Source of the DNA: Clostridium cadaveris
Lineage (GTDB): Bacteria > Bacillota > Clostridia > Clostridiales > Clostridiaceae
Assembly (NCBI RefSeq): GCF_020911725.1
Contig: NZ_CP076620.1
Span: 1,864,501 to 1,928,500, forward strand
Reading direction: 5' to 3'
DNA length: 64,000 bases
A program made the position numbers and the translations under genes. Of this stretch, positions 1 through 8,646 are shown piece after piece. Under the pieces are notes generated by a model, which did not search any database, was not told where the DNA came from, and saw only the letters and a list, made by a program, of their open reading frames with translations. Every line of letters starts with the position of its first letter. Position 1 is the stretch's first letter.

Positions 1-151
1 TCAAATAAAGCATACTATCTTTATCCTTATATAAGGCAGAATAGGAGCTAGCACTATATACCATTATTATCCCAATTGCTAGCAAAAGCATAACGATGGT
101 GAATAATACAAAGTCCACCTCTTGCTTTTTTTTATCCTTAAAAAACTCCAT
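1..151 (-). CDS. SpoVE/FtsW-type SEDS glycosyltransferase, N-terminal fragment
   Basis: Only the first 50 codons lie in the window; the gene runs off the left edge. The ATG at 151 follows a GGAGG site. The peptide starts with a charged stretch (MEFFKDKKKQEVDF), then a hydrophobic helix and the motif VYSASSYSA, which resembles the first transmembrane segment of FtsW/RodA/SpoVE proteins. These SEDS enzymes polymerise lipid II together with a class B PBP. Its place directly downstream of mraY matches the usual clostridial cluster. Vegetative FtsW and sporulation SpoVE cannot be told apart from this fragment. Confidence 0.75.
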   Translation of the reverse strand, partial: MEFFKDKKKQEVDFVLFTIVMLLLAIGIIMVYSASSYSALYKDKDSMLYL

Positions 152-172
152 TCTATATCCTCCTCAAAATTA

Positions 173-1162
173 CTAAAAGCTAAAAAAGGAAATTATGCAA
201 AGTACAACTGTTGTTATTGAAAATATCGTTACAATTTTTGTTTCGCTCCATCCACACTTTTCAAAGTGGTGATGAATTGGAGCCATTTTAAATATTCTTT
301 TTCCTGTAAGCTTGAAAGATGAAACCTGTAAAATTACAGAGATAGTTTCCATAACATAAATACCGCCTACTATTGCTGACAATAGTTCAAGCTTAAGTAT
401 CATCGCTACAGCAGCTACTGCTCCACCTAGAGCTAATGATCCTGTATCCCCCATAAACACTCTGGCAGGGAATGCATTATATCTTAAGAATCCTAATAGT
501 GCACCTACTAATATAAAGCAGAATATAGAAAGGCTATAATGAGCCATTCCATAGCTTATTAGAGCAAAAAATGTTAAAACTAAAATAGTCACTGATGTTG
601 AAAGTCCGTCTAGCCCATCTGTTAAATTAACAGCATTTGTGTATGCTAAGAAATAAAAGACTACAAATGGAATATAAAAGACTCCAAGATCAAAATTTAT
701 ATTGATAAAAGGTATCAAAATTTTGCTTCCTATAGCTCCGGATTTATATCCATAATAACTTAGTGCTAATGAGATTATAAGTAACAAAATCATTTTCTGA
801 CCAGCTTTAAGTCCAAGATTGTCTTTGTGAATAATTTTTAAAATATCATCTAAAAATCCTACAAATCCAAATCCTATAAATGAATAAAGAGCAATCATAG
901 CTTCATCGCCAATACCTTTTGTCATTATTATAGTCCCTATTAATGTAGCAAAAATAAATATTATTCCTCCAATAGTAGGAGTTCCAGCCTTTTTCAAATG
1001 ACTTTGAGGACCATCCTTTCTTATATATTGACCAAATTTCAGCTTATGTAATATCGGTATAATTAGAGGTCCTAGCAATGATGCTACCCCAAATCCTAAC
1101 AAAATAGCTATTAATGTTCTAAAATTAAATACATTTACTAACGTTTCACTCATAATTACCAC
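173..1162 (-). CDS. mraY: Phospho-N-acetylmuramoyl-pentapeptide transferase (MraY)
   Basis: Integral membrane enzyme that transfers phospho-MurNAc-pentapeptide from UDP to undecaprenyl phosphate, giving lipid I. It is about 329 residues, normal for MraY, with roughly ten hydrophobic helices. Family motifs are visible: the aspartate-rich [21 protein letters not shown], and the histidine loop [14 protein letters not shown] near the C terminus. The start is uncertain: a GTG at 1162 lies only 4 bases after AAAGGAG, while an ATG at 1153 (MSETL...) lies 13 bases after it. It sits between murF and the spoVE/ftsW fragment and is probably cotranscribed with both. Confidence 0.96.
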   Translation of the reverse strand: MVIMSETLVNVFNFRTLIAILLGFGVASLLGPLIIPILHKLKFGQYIRKDGPQSHLKKAGTPTIGGIIFIFATLIGTIIMTKGIGDEAMIALYSFIGFGFVGFLDDILKIIHKDNLGLKAGQKMILLLIISLALSYYGYKSGAIGSKILIPFININFDLGVFYIPFVVFYFLAYTNAVNLTDGLDGLSTSVTILVLTFFALISYGMAHYSLSIFCFILVGALLGFLRYNAFPARVFMGDTGSLALGGAVAAVAMILKLELLSAIVGGIYVMETISVILQVSSFKLTGKRIFKMAPIHHHFEKCGWSETKIVTIFSITTVVLCIISFFSF

Positions 1163-1204
1163 TATACTCCTTTATATCGGAGCATTCCTCCCCTCTTTAG
1201 CTTA

Positions 1205-2566
1205 TTACTTCAGATATTTAACCAATTCTTCAAAATGCATAGATCTTGAAGCCTTAATTAAAATTATATCTCCATCTTTTAAAATTTCATCTAATCCACA
1301 TCTTGCCTCTGCAATTGAAGCATAAGCATAAAATCCATCTTCACCAAAACCTTCTTTAAAGTCATTTTCAAATTCACTTATGACTATTAATTTCTCTACT
1401 CCATTTTTCTTAGTATATTCTCCGACTTCTTTATGTGAATTCTTGCTTTCATCACCTAATTCTTTCATTGTTCCTAAAACAGCTATTTTCCTTCCATTAA
1501 ACTGCTTTAAAACATTTAATGCAGCTTTCATTGAATCTGGACTAGCATTATAACTGTCATCTATTATAGTTTTTCCATGAGCTTCTATTACGTCTAATCT
1601 CATAGATGTACATTCTAAATTTTCTAATCCCTTTTGCATATCATCAATTGTAAGTCCTAATATCTTAGCCGCTCCATATGCCAAAAGAGAATTTTCTACA
1701 TTATGGATTCCCATTAATGGAAGTGTAATAGTTCCTTTATCTTCACCATCATCAATAACTGTAAATACTATATTATTTAAATTTTCTTCTATAATATCAG
1801 CTTTTATATTACAATCATTGTTTTCTATAGATGTAGTTAATATTTCGTATGAATCATCATTTAAAGTAGAAAGCATATCATTGTCTGCGTTCACTATAAG
1901 TGTATTGTCTTGAGAGAAGAAATCTGTAATCTCCATTTTAGCTTTTAAAATGTTTTCCCTAGTTTTTAAGTTTTCAATATGTGATATTCCTATGTTTGTT
2001 ATAAGAGCAATATCAGGTCTGCATGCTTTAGCTAAGTTGTGTATTTCTCCAAAATTGCTCATACCAAGTTCTAATACTGCTAAGTCATAACTCTCATCAA
2101 TTTTAAACATCATAAGTGGAAGACCTATTTCATTATTAAAATTCCCCTTGGTTTTAAATACTTTGAATTTAGAGCTTAGAAACGCCGCTGTTACATCCTT
2201 TGTTGATGTCTTTCCAGTAGATCCTGTAATTCCTATGATTTTTATATTGAGTTTTTTTCTATAAGCCTCTGCTAAGTTAAGCAATGCTATTTTTGTATCT
2301 TCAACTTTAATTACAGTAGCTCCTTTAGGAATATCTGATTCAGAAAATTTTAATTCATCAACGATACAAATTATACTTCCCTTTTTTATTGCATCTATAA
2401 CGAACTCATTCCCGTTAAAATTATAGCCTTTTAGTGCTACAAATATACAGTTATTCTTTAGATTTCTAGTATCTGTTTCAATGCTATTATAATTATATTC
2501 TTTACCATCTACATAAATGCTACCATTTACAGCTTCTAATATCTCATCTATGGATAATTTAATCAC
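1205..2566 (-). CDS. murF: UDP-MurNAc-tripeptide--D-Ala-D-Ala ligase (MurF)
   Basis: Cytoplasmic Mur ligase that adds D-Ala-D-Ala to UDP-MurNAc-tripeptide, the last soluble step of peptidoglycan precursor synthesis. At 453 residues it has normal length. The ATP-binding loop GITGSTGKTSTKD is at about residues 112-124, and the central domain keeps NIGISHIENL and the DDSYNASPDS substrate region. It lies 11 bases after murE with a strong SD, so the two are cotranscribed. Choice of MurF over MurE or MurC rests on sequence character and on gene order (murE upstream, mraY downstream). Confidence 0.96.
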   Translation of the reverse strand: MIKLSIDEILEAVNGSIYVDGKEYNYNSIETDTRNLKNNCIFVALKGYNFNGNEFVIDAIKKGSIICIVDELKFSESDIPKGATVIKVEDTKIALLNLAEAYRKKLNIKIIGITGSTGKTSTKDVTAAFLSSKFKVFKTKGNFNNEIGLPLMMFKIDESYDLAVLELGMSNFGEIHNLAKACRPDIALITNIGISHIENLKTRENILKAKMEITDFFSQDNTLIVNADNDMLSTLNDDSYEILTTSIENNDCNIKADIIEENLNNIVFTVIDDGEDKGTITLPLMGIHNVENSLLAYGAAKILGLTIDDMQKGLENLECTSMRLDVIEAHGKTIIDDSYNASPDSMKAALNVLKQFNGRKIAVLGTMKELGDESKNSHKEVGEYTKKNGVEKLIVISEFENDFKEGFGEDGFYAYASIAEARCGLDEILKDGDIILIKASRSMHFEELVKYLK

Positions 2567-2577
2567 TTTTATCCCTC

Positions 2578-4029
2578 CTATAATCTTTCTAACAACTCTT
2601 TTATTACCTGTCTCTCATCAAAGTCTATAACTTTGTCTTTTAGTATTTGATAATCTTCATGTCCTTTTCCAGCTATTACTATTACATCGTCACGTTTTCC
2701 TTCTTTAATAGCTTTAAATATAGCCTCTCTTCTATTTTCCTCAACTACATAATTACTCTTTGAAATTCCTTTAAGTATATCATCTATTATCTTTATAGGG
2801 TCTTCAGTTCTTGGATTATCTGAAGTCACAAAGATTAAATCGCTTAAATTCGATGCTGTTTCACCCATGATAGGTCTTTTAGTAACATCTCTGTCTCCAC
2901 CGCATCCGAAAACACATAAAAGCCTTCCTTTAGTAAACTCTCTAGCACTTTTAAGAATTTTTTCAAGAGCATCTGGTGTATGAGCATAGTCTATTATTAT
3001 ATCAAAATCAAGCTTATCATTATGTTCTATTAGTTCGCATCTTCCCGGAACTCTAGCCGCCTTTAATCCCTCTTTTATACTATTAAAATCTATATTATTT
3101 AATAGTGCTACCATTATAACTGATAAACTGTTATATACATTATGAATACCTGGAATCATAAGTTTTATATTTTCTGTTTTCCCATCTAATAAAATATCAA
3201 AGCTTATCCCTTTAGATGTATTTACTATATCAAAAGCTTTAAGGTTGCTTTCTTCATTAATAGAATAAGTATTACATCCTTCAAATAAAGAAGTGATTCT
3301 CCTACCATAGTCATCATCTATATTTATTACTTTATTTATAGCATTATTAAACAAAATACATTTAGCTTCAAAATAATTTTCCATAGTTTTATGAAAATCC
3401 AAATGATCTTGAGTTAAATTAGTAAAGATGGAATCAGAAAAGTTTATCCCATATACTCTATGAAGGTACAAAGAGTGAGAAGAAACTTCCATAACACAAT
3501 AGTCCACACCAGCTTCTACCATATCATTAAACAACTTATGTAGCTCTAATGATTCAGGTGTTGTTCTTTCAGCTTTAAGCTTTTTGTCTCCAATATAATT
3601 AGCTACAGTTCCTATAAGTCCAACCTTAAAACCTGCTTTCTCTAAAACATTTTTCATCATAAAAGCAGTTGTAGTTTTTCCGTTAGTGCCTGTAATTCCT
3701 ATAATCTTCATCTTTTTGCTTGGATTATCATAATAATTAGATGACGCTATTGCCAAAGCTTTTCTGGTATCCTCTACTTTTATAATAACCACTTCGTTAT
3801 CTTTATTTGATATATTTTCTTCACATACTATCGCTTTAGCTCCATTTTTAATAGCACTTTCTGCATACTTATGTCCATCTGATTTTAATCCTTTTATGCA
3901 AAAAAACACATCTCCAGCTTTTATCTCTTTAGAATTATAATTTAATCCTTCAATATTTATATTATCTTCACCCTGTAATATCTTGTAGTCTATATCCTTT
4001 AAAAGATCTTTAACTTTCAATATATTCAT
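2578..4029 (-). CDS. murE: UDP-MurNAc-L-Ala-D-Glu--meso-DAP ligase (MurE)
   Basis: Adds the third residue of the peptidoglycan stem peptide. The 483-residue protein has the P-loop [11 protein letters not shown] at about 111-121 and the segment SDNPRTEDP. The DNPR motif marks MurE enzymes that select meso-diaminopimelate rather than lysine. That agrees with the acetyl-DAP genes dapA, dapB, patA and dapH at 40515-44254. About 95 bases separate it from the PBP gene upstream; the AT-rich gap contains an inverted repeat of GGCATGT type near 4060-4100 that may be a weak processing or termination stem. Confidence 0.96.
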   Translation of the reverse strand: MNILKVKDLLKDIDYKILQGEDNINIEGLNYNSKEIKAGDVFFCIKGLKSDGHKYAESAIKNGAKAIVCEENISNKDNEVVIIKVEDTRKALAIASSNYYDNPSKKMKIIGITGTNGKTTTAFMMKNVLEKAGFKVGLIGTVANYIGDKKLKAERTTPESLELHKLFNDMVEAGVDYCVMEVSSHSLYLHRVYGINFSDSIFTNLTQDHLDFHKTMENYFEAKCILFNNAINKVINIDDDYGRRITSLFEGCNTYSINEESNLKAFDIVNTSKGISFDILLDGKTENIKLMIPGIHNVYNSLSVIMVALLNNIDFNSIKEGLKAARVPGRCELIEHNDKLDFDIIIDYAHTPDALEKILKSAREFTKGRLLCVFGCGGDRDVTKRPIMGETASNLSDLIFVTSDNPRTEDPIKIIDDILKGISKSNYVVEENRREAIFKAIKEGKRDDVIVIAGKGHEDYQILKDKVIDFDERQVIKELLERL

Positions 4030-4124
4030 CTCCTTAAATAAACTTTAAACATAATATTGGCATGTAGCATTTAATCTTTAAAGTTTAAATACCACATGCC
4101 TAAAATAATTCTTTAAAAATCCAC

Positions 4125-6305
4125 TTATTCTAGTCCATCATGACTTAAAATCAATGTTATAGAAGAATCTTTTGTTACTATCTCCCCAGGGTCTATTCCC
4201 TGCTCTGTAACTAATCCTTCTCCTTTGAATTCAGCCTTTAATCCTAAAGATTTTAGAATTTCTTCAGCCTTCTCCTGAGTGCATCCTATTAAATCAGGCA
4301 TTGCTACCTCTTTATTATAGTTTGATGATGTTCCAGTGTAAAGTATAATTTGTTGTCCTTCTTTTATAGTATATCCTGGCTTCGGATTCATATCGCTTAT
4401 GAAACTTCCGCTTCCATTGATATCAACTTTTAATTTTACCTTATTTAAGATTTTTATAGCCTCATCCTTTGACATTCCTCTAACTTCTGGAATCATAACA
4501 TCATTCTTAAGACTTTGTTGAACACTTTCTTGACTTGCATCAACTTTAAATTTCATGTAATTAAATATATCATTAAACACTATCTTAGCAATAGGTGCAG
4601 CAACTTGACCTGCATAGTATTCACCATTGCTTGGTTCATCAATAGAAACTAAAACAGTTATCTTAGGATCATCCACCGGAGCCATTCCTACAAAAGATGA
4701 TATATACTTTCCTGGAGCATATCTTCCATCTATAACCTTTTGAGCTGTTCCAGTCTTACCACCTATATGATATCCTTCAATATAAGTATTCTTACCACTA
4801 CCTTCTGTTACAACTCTTTCCAAATATTTTCTAAGGGTTTGTGTAGTTTCTGCACTTACTAATCTTTTGGTACCTTGATTATCATAAGGCTCTTCATGTT
4901 TTTCTCCATTTTCATCTGTGTAAGAGATTTCTTTCATAACATGAGGTCTTATCCAAACTCCATCGTTTGCCACAGCATTTATTGCCGCTAAAAACTGTAT
5001 TGGATTAGCTGTATTTGTTTGACCAAAGGATATTGTTGCAAGGTCTACGTCACTCATTTTATCTACTGACTTAATTATACCCTTAGCTTCACCAGGAAGA
5101 TCTATTCCACTTACTTTTCCAAAACCAAATAACTCTATATATTTTTGAAGTGTTTCTTTTCCTATTTTTTGTCCTAATTGAACGAATCCTACGTTGCAAG
5201 AATTTTTAATTATGTCTGGGAATGGTTGAGTGCCATGTCCACCTGCCTTCCAGCACTTTATTGTATTGCTTCCAACTTTAATACTTCCTCCACAGCTGAA
5301 AGTATCTTCAGGGGTGACAATTTTTTCTTCCATAGCAGCAGTTGCAGTTATTATCTTGAATATAGAACCTGGTTCATAAGTGTCATTAACGGCCCTATTT
5401 CTCCATATTCTTTGAAGATCTTCATTGCTCTTAGAACTGCCTCTAGGATCGTTAGGGTTAAAGTCCGGCTTATTTACCATTCCATAGATTTCACCAGTTT
5501 CTGGGTTTGCTGCAATTATAGTTACAGCTTTTGCCTTAGTGTCATTCATAGCTTGATTAGCAGCCTTCTCTAAAAACATTTGTATGTTTTCATCTATTGT
5601 AAGAGCAACATCTTTTCCTTCTATTGGTTTAGTGTATTCGGATATTATGCTAGGTACTTCAGAGCTATGTCTGTCCAATTCTGTTATTCTCATACCTGGT
5701 GTTCCTGCTAAATACTTATTATAAGTAAGTTCAACACCTGTAAGTCCCTCTCCATCACTATTAGTGGTACCTAATACGTGGGCCAAGAAATTATCGTTAG
5801 GATAATACCTCTTTGTATCTGGAGATATCATAACACCTTTAAGCTTTAAAGCTTCAACTTTATCTGCTTCAACTTTTTCTATTCTTCTAATAAGGTTTGC
5901 AGACCCCATAGGTTCGCCGTTTGGCAAAGTTTGAATTAATTTTTTTAACACTTTATCTTTTTCCATATCAACTGCTTGTGACAATTGCTCGGCTAAACTC
6001 TCCATAGATGTACCAGTGTCTTTATTATACTTTCTTATAGCATTTAAATCTAAATCCACTCTATAAACATTGGCACTTAAAGCAAGTTCATTTCCGTTTC
6101 TATCCAAGATTCTGCCACGTTTCGCAGCAATCTTTACTTCGCTTGTCCACTGTTCAGTTGCTTTATCAGAAAGGAAGTTTCCTTGAACAATCATTAAATA
6201 AAATAATCTTACCGTCAAAAGTAAAAACATCAACAATATACCAAGTAAAACTACAGTCATCCTTTTTTTTATAATAACTTTATCTCTATAGTCCCTTTTT
6301 GCCAC
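4125..6305 (-). CDS. spoVD: Class B penicillin-binding protein with PASTA domains (SpoVD/FtsI type)
   Basis: Membrane-anchored transpeptidase that cross-links peptidoglycan with a SEDS partner. It is 726 residues: a short basic N terminus, one transmembrane helix at about 18-40, a dimerisation domain, then the penicillin-binding domain with SIFK (Ser314), SCN (369-371) and KTGT (517-520). Two PASTA repeats follow at about 597-660 and 665-726. The PASTA tail and the cluster position fit SpoVD, which acts at the spore cortex in Bacillus and Clostridioides. In clostridia the PBP at this position may also serve division, so the symbol is a best guess. Confidence 0.9.
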   Translation of the reverse strand: MAKRDYRDKVIIKKRMTVVLLGILLMFLLLTVRLFYLMIVQGNFLSDKATEQWTSEVKIAAKRGRILDRNGNELALSANVYRVDLDLNAIRKYNKDTGTSMESLAEQLSQAVDMEKDKVLKKLIQTLPNGEPMGSANLIRRIEKVEADKVEALKLKGVMISPDTKRYYPNDNFLAHVLGTTNSDGEGLTGVELTYNKYLAGTPGMRITELDRHSSEVPSIISEYTKPIEGKDVALTIDENIQMFLEKAANQAMNDTKAKAVTIIAANPETGEIYGMVNKPDFNPNDPRGSSKSNEDLQRIWRNRAVNDTYEPGSIFKIITATAAMEEKIVTPEDTFSCGGSIKVGSNTIKCWKAGGHGTQPFPDIIKNSCNVGFVQLGQKIGKETLQKYIELFGFGKVSGIDLPGEAKGIIKSVDKMSDVDLATISFGQTNTANPIQFLAAINAVANDGVWIRPHVMKEISYTDENGEKHEEPYDNQGTKRLVSAETTQTLRKYLERVVTEGSGKNTYIEGYHIGGKTGTAQKVIDGRYAPGKYISSFVGMAPVDDPKITVLVSIDEPSNGEYYAGQVAAPIAKIVFNDIFNYMKFKVDASQESVQQSLKNDVMIPEVRGMSKDEAIKILNKVKLKVDINGSGSFISDMNPKPGYTIKEGQQIILYTGTSSNYNKEVAMPDLIGCTQEKAEEILKSLGLKAEFKGEGLVTEQGIDPGEIVTKDSSITLILSHDGLE

Positions 6306-6360
6306 TATAATACCTCCATATAATTGATGAAAAAGCTAAGCCCATAGTATTTACTAAGGG

Positions 6361-6852
6361 CTAATTATTTGCAAATAATTGTTTAATTTTATTTATAAAA
6401 GTTACGCTCTTTTTCTTTTCTTCTTGTTGATTTTTAAAATTGTCTTTTGATAAGTCAGCAATAATTACATTGTTATTGTCTGGTTTAACCATTCCAAATT
6501 TCGATTCTGCATTTTCTTCTATGTACTTAAAATTGTTGACTTTCTTAAGCTCTAATTTTAGATTATCATTTGCTCTAATTAAATTGCTTTGTTCAGATTT
6601 TATGCTTGTCAATTGTTTTTGAACATTATAAGCTACTCCATACCTCCATACTACTATTATTCCGCATATAAATACCAATGCTATAACTTTTATAGTATTT
6701 ATATGTTGCTTCTTCCTTTTTTCATTTAATTTATTTTTGTTAGCAGTATTTTTCTTTTTTACTCTTAAGTTCTCTCTATTTACCCGGGTTTCATCTTCTC
6801 TGTTAGGCAATATTACATTGTTGCCATTTACATATTCCTTCTCTGTTAACAT
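6361..6852 (-). CDS. FtsL-like septum protein
   Basis: A 163-residue bitopic membrane protein: a long basic cytoplasmic N terminus, one hydrophobic helix at about 55-72 (KVIALVFICGIIVVW), then a heptad-like coiled coil ending near FKYIEENAESKFGM. This is the FtsL/DivIC architecture, and the position between rsmH and the class B PBP is the standard ftsL slot. The ATG at 6852 is chosen because GGGGG lies 9 bases upstream of it; the in-frame TTG three codons earlier abuts that SD and cannot use it. Sequence conservation in this family is low, so the call relies on architecture and position. Confidence 0.85.
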   Translation of the reverse strand: MLTEKEYVNGNNVILPNREDETRVNRENLRVKKKNTANKNKLNEKRKKQHINTIKVIALVFICGIIVVWRYGVAYNVQKQLTSIKSEQSNLIRANDNLKLELKKVNNFKYIEENAESKFGMVKPDNNNVIIADLSKDNFKNQQEEKKKSVTFINKIKQLFANN

Positions 6853-6869
6853 ATTATTCAACCCCCATT

Positions 6870-7811
6870 TTATTTAGAACAAATTTTTTCTGCTACCCTA
6901 AGCTTTGCACTTCTGCTTCTAGGATTAATTTCAAGCTCTTCATCTGATGGATCTATTGGCTTTCTCGTAATTACTTTAACCTTTGGTTTTTTTCCGCAAA
7001 TACATATAGGGAATTCCCTAGGACATGTACATGGATTTTCTAATTCTTTAAATTTAGTTTTAACAATTCTATCCTCCAATGAATGGAATGTTATTATTGC
7101 TAATCTTCCACCTTCGTTTAATTTTTCAATGCTATCTTCTATAGCTTTATTTAATATTGCTAGTTCTGAATTAACCTCTATTCTGATAGCTTGGAAAGTT
7201 CTTTTTGCTGGATGTGGTCCTTCACGTCTAGCCTTAGCAGGAATTGCTGCTTTTATTACATCTACCAATTCAAAAGTAGTTTCAATGGCCTTATCCTCTC
7301 TTCTTGATACTATAAATTGAGCAATTCTTTTTGCAAATCTTTCTTCACCATAATCTTTTATGATTCTATATAAATCATCTAAAGAGTATGTATTTACCAC
7401 CTCATAAGCAGAAAGTCCATTGTCTCTATCCATTCTCATATCAAGAGGTGCATCTTTCATATAACTAAAACCTCTTTCGCCATTGTCAAGCTGATATGAA
7501 GACACCCCTAAGTCCATGAGTATTCCATCTACTTTTTCTATGTTAAGACTTTCAAGTATATCATATATATTATAGAAGTTATTATGAACATACGTCACAT
7601 TTTCATAATCCTTAAGTCTTTCTTTTGATGCTTTTAAAGCTTCAGTATCTTGGTCTATTCCTATAAGTCTTCCTTCAGATGATAAGTGCTTTAAAATTTC
7701 GCTCGAGTGTCCAGCTCCACCCATAGTACAGTCCACATAAATTCCATCTTCTTTTATATTAAGACCCTTCATACATTCTTCTAGTAATACTGATACGTGT
7801 TTAAATTCCAT
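6870..7811 (-). CDS. rsmH: 16S rRNA (cytosine(1402)-N(4))-methyltransferase (RsmH)
   Basis: SAM-dependent enzyme that N4-methylates C1402 in the ribosomal decoding centre. The 313-residue sequence begins [11 protein letters not shown] and carries the SAM-binding [28 protein letters not shown] and the C-terminal [12 protein letters not shown], all hallmark MraW/RsmH segments. It is second in the cluster, 13 bases after mraZ and 17 before the ftsL-like gene. Confidence 0.97.
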   Translation of the reverse strand: MEFKHVSVLLEECMKGLNIKEDGIYVDCTMGGAGHSSEILKHLSSEGRLIGIDQDTEALKASKERLKDYENVTYVHNNFYNIYDILESLNIEKVDGILMDLGVSSYQLDNGERGFSYMKDAPLDMRMDRDNGLSAYEVVNTYSLDDLYRIIKDYGEERFAKRIAQFIVSRREDKAIETTFELVDVIKAAIPAKARREGPHPAKRTFQAIRIEVNSELAILNKAIEDSIEKLNEGGRLAIITFHSLEDRIVKTKFKELENPCTCPREFPICICGKKPKVKVITRKPIDPSDEELEINPRSRSAKLRVAEKICSK

Positions 7812-7824
7812 AATTATCTCCTTC

Positions 7825-8253
7825 TTATATGCCTAATTCCTGCATCTTTTCTGCAATCTCATCAAAATCTACGTTGCTATCATTATAATTATTCCAATCT
7901 TCTTTACTCCATATTTCAATTCTAGTCAATACTCCTATACTTACTATGTCCTTTTCTATATGGGCATATTCAATAAGGTTTTGAGGAATTAAAGCTCTTC
8001 CTTGCTTATCTATTTCTATTTCATGAGCTCCTGAAAAGAAAAATCTTACAAAAGCCCTTGCATTCTTATTTGTGAGAGGCAATGTTTTTAGCTTGTCTGA
8101 AAGAGTTTTCCACTCTTCTATAGGATATCCATAAAGGCATCCATCTAACCCCTTGGTCAAAACAAATTTGCCATTTAGGTCATCTCTAAACTTAGAAGGA
8201 ACTATCATTCTATTTTTAGTGTCTATAGCATGATAATATTCGCCTATAAACAT
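7825..8253 (-). CDS. mraZ: Transcriptional regulator MraZ
   Basis: First gene of the cluster. MraZ is an AbrB-fold DNA-binding protein that represses its own operon in E. coli and binds GTGG-type direct repeats. Here it is 142 residues, the family norm, with two MraZ/SpoVT-AbrB modules: [22 protein letters not shown] at the N terminus (split across about 2-23) and the second copy around [17 protein letters not shown] 8253 is chosen: it gives the canonical MFIGEY start. A GTG 18 bases upstream would overlap the GGAGG and the operator repeats. Confidence 0.95.
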   Translation of the reverse strand: MFIGEYYHAIDTKNRMIVPSKFRDDLNGKFVLTKGLDGCLYGYPIEEWKTLSDKLKTLPLTNKNARAFVRFFFSGAHEIEIDKQGRALIPQNLIEYAHIEKDIVSIGVLTRIEIWSKEDWNNYNDSNVDFDEIAEKMQELGI

Positions 8254-8265
8254 CCCTCTATTTTC

Positions 8266-8296
8266 CTCCACTTCTCACCACTTTAATCCACATTTT
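8266..8296 (-). promoter_or_regulatory. Probable MraZ operator (three GTGG repeats)
   Basis: On the minus strand GTGG occurs three times at exact 10-bp spacing (plus-strand CCAC at 8268, 8278 and 8288), each in an A/T-rich setting of AAGTGG or ATGTGG type. Published MraZ sites are short direct repeats, TGGGN in E. coli and AAAGTGG in Mycoplasma, with the same 10-bp period. The array sits just upstream of the mraZ start and includes the GGAGG, so bound MraZ could block transcription and perhaps initiation of translation. Binding by this MraZ is inferred. Confidence 0.65.
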
Positions 8297-8340
8297 AAAT
8301 ATTCTATGTGAATTTTAAAAACCCTTCTTTTTATTAGTAA

Positions 8341-8373
8341 TTTATATGAAAAATATATAAATTTTCATATAAA
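8341..8373. repeat. 12-bp AT-rich inverted repeat between mraZ and tRNA-Sec
   Basis: Perfect arms of 12 bp at 8341-8352 and 8362-8373 flank a 9-base AT loop. It lies between the mraZ operator and the tRNA-Sec promoter. It could be a weak stem-loop or a protein site; pure AT content makes chance possible. Confidence 0.4.
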
Positions 8374-8395
8374 AACTTTTACACCTTATTATCTC

Positions 8396-8424
8396 TTGAC
8401 AAAGTATCAAAAAAATCATATTAT
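8396..8424 (+). promoter_or_regulatory. Sigma-A promoter of tRNA-Sec
   Basis: TTGACA at 8396-8401, a 17-base spacer, and TATTAT at 8419-8424. The predicted transcription start, near 8431, leaves a leader of about 15 bases before the tRNA. Confidence 0.8.
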
Positions 8425-8445
8425 ATATTTGCAGTTAATTTACAT

Positions 8446-8542
8446 GGGAGTAGATGAGTGCTGGTGTGCTCGCCGGTCTTCAACACCGTGTTGTGGTGCT
8501 AATAACATCATGGGTGGGTTCGATTCCCACATATTCCCGCCA
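8446..8542 (+). tRNA. selC: tRNA-Sec (anticodon TCA)
   Basis: Selenocysteine tRNA, 97 bases with encoded CCA. The anticodon loop is CTTCAAC, reading UGA. Diagnostic bacterial tRNA-Sec features are visible: a 6-bp D stem (GAGTGC with GTGCTC) closed by a 4-base TGGT loop, a long variable arm that forms its own stem, a T arm GTGGG-TTCGATT-CCCAC, and an extended acceptor of 7-8 bp ending GCCA. The eighth acceptor pair (G-A) looks mismatched. It implies SelA, SelB and SelD elsewhere in the genome; none is in this window, and no in-frame UGA gene stands out here. Confidence 0.93.
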
Positions 8543-8548
8543 GTATTT

Positions 8549-8582
8549 AAATCTCTAGTATATCTAGAGATTTATTTTTATT
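8549..8582 (+). terminator. Terminator of tRNA-Sec
   Basis: Perfect 10-bp stem (8549-8558 with 8564-8573), 5-base loop, then an ATTTTTATTTTTT tract 7 bases after the tRNA end. Confidence 0.85.
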
Positions 8583-8589
8583 TTTTGAC

Positions 8590-8627
8590 ATAAAAATAAG
8601 GAGTTAGCTTCTTTAAAAGCCACTCCT
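8590..8627 (-). terminator. Terminator of ychF
   Basis: Read on the minus strand, GGAGT and a GGCTT/AAGC inner stem pair imperfectly around a short loop and are followed by TTATTTTTAT. It lies 20 bases past the ychF stop. Confidence 0.6.
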
Positions 8628-8646
8628 CATTCTTTGTAAAGTTCTG

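Noticed and set aside
5178-5573. 131-residue open frame on the plus strand inside the PBP gene
   Set aside because: It lies wholly antisense to the conserved transpeptidase region, with no SD and cysteine/serine-rich composition typical of reverse-frame shadow.
8254-8271. GTG start giving a 148-residue MraZ
   Set aside because: The extra six codons are the SD/operator region, and MraZ proteins normally begin MFIGEY.
8446-8542. tRNA-Sec as a tRNA-Leu or tRNA-Ser with long variable arm
   Set aside because: The TCA anticodon, 6-bp D stem and 4-base D loop are specific to tRNA-Sec.
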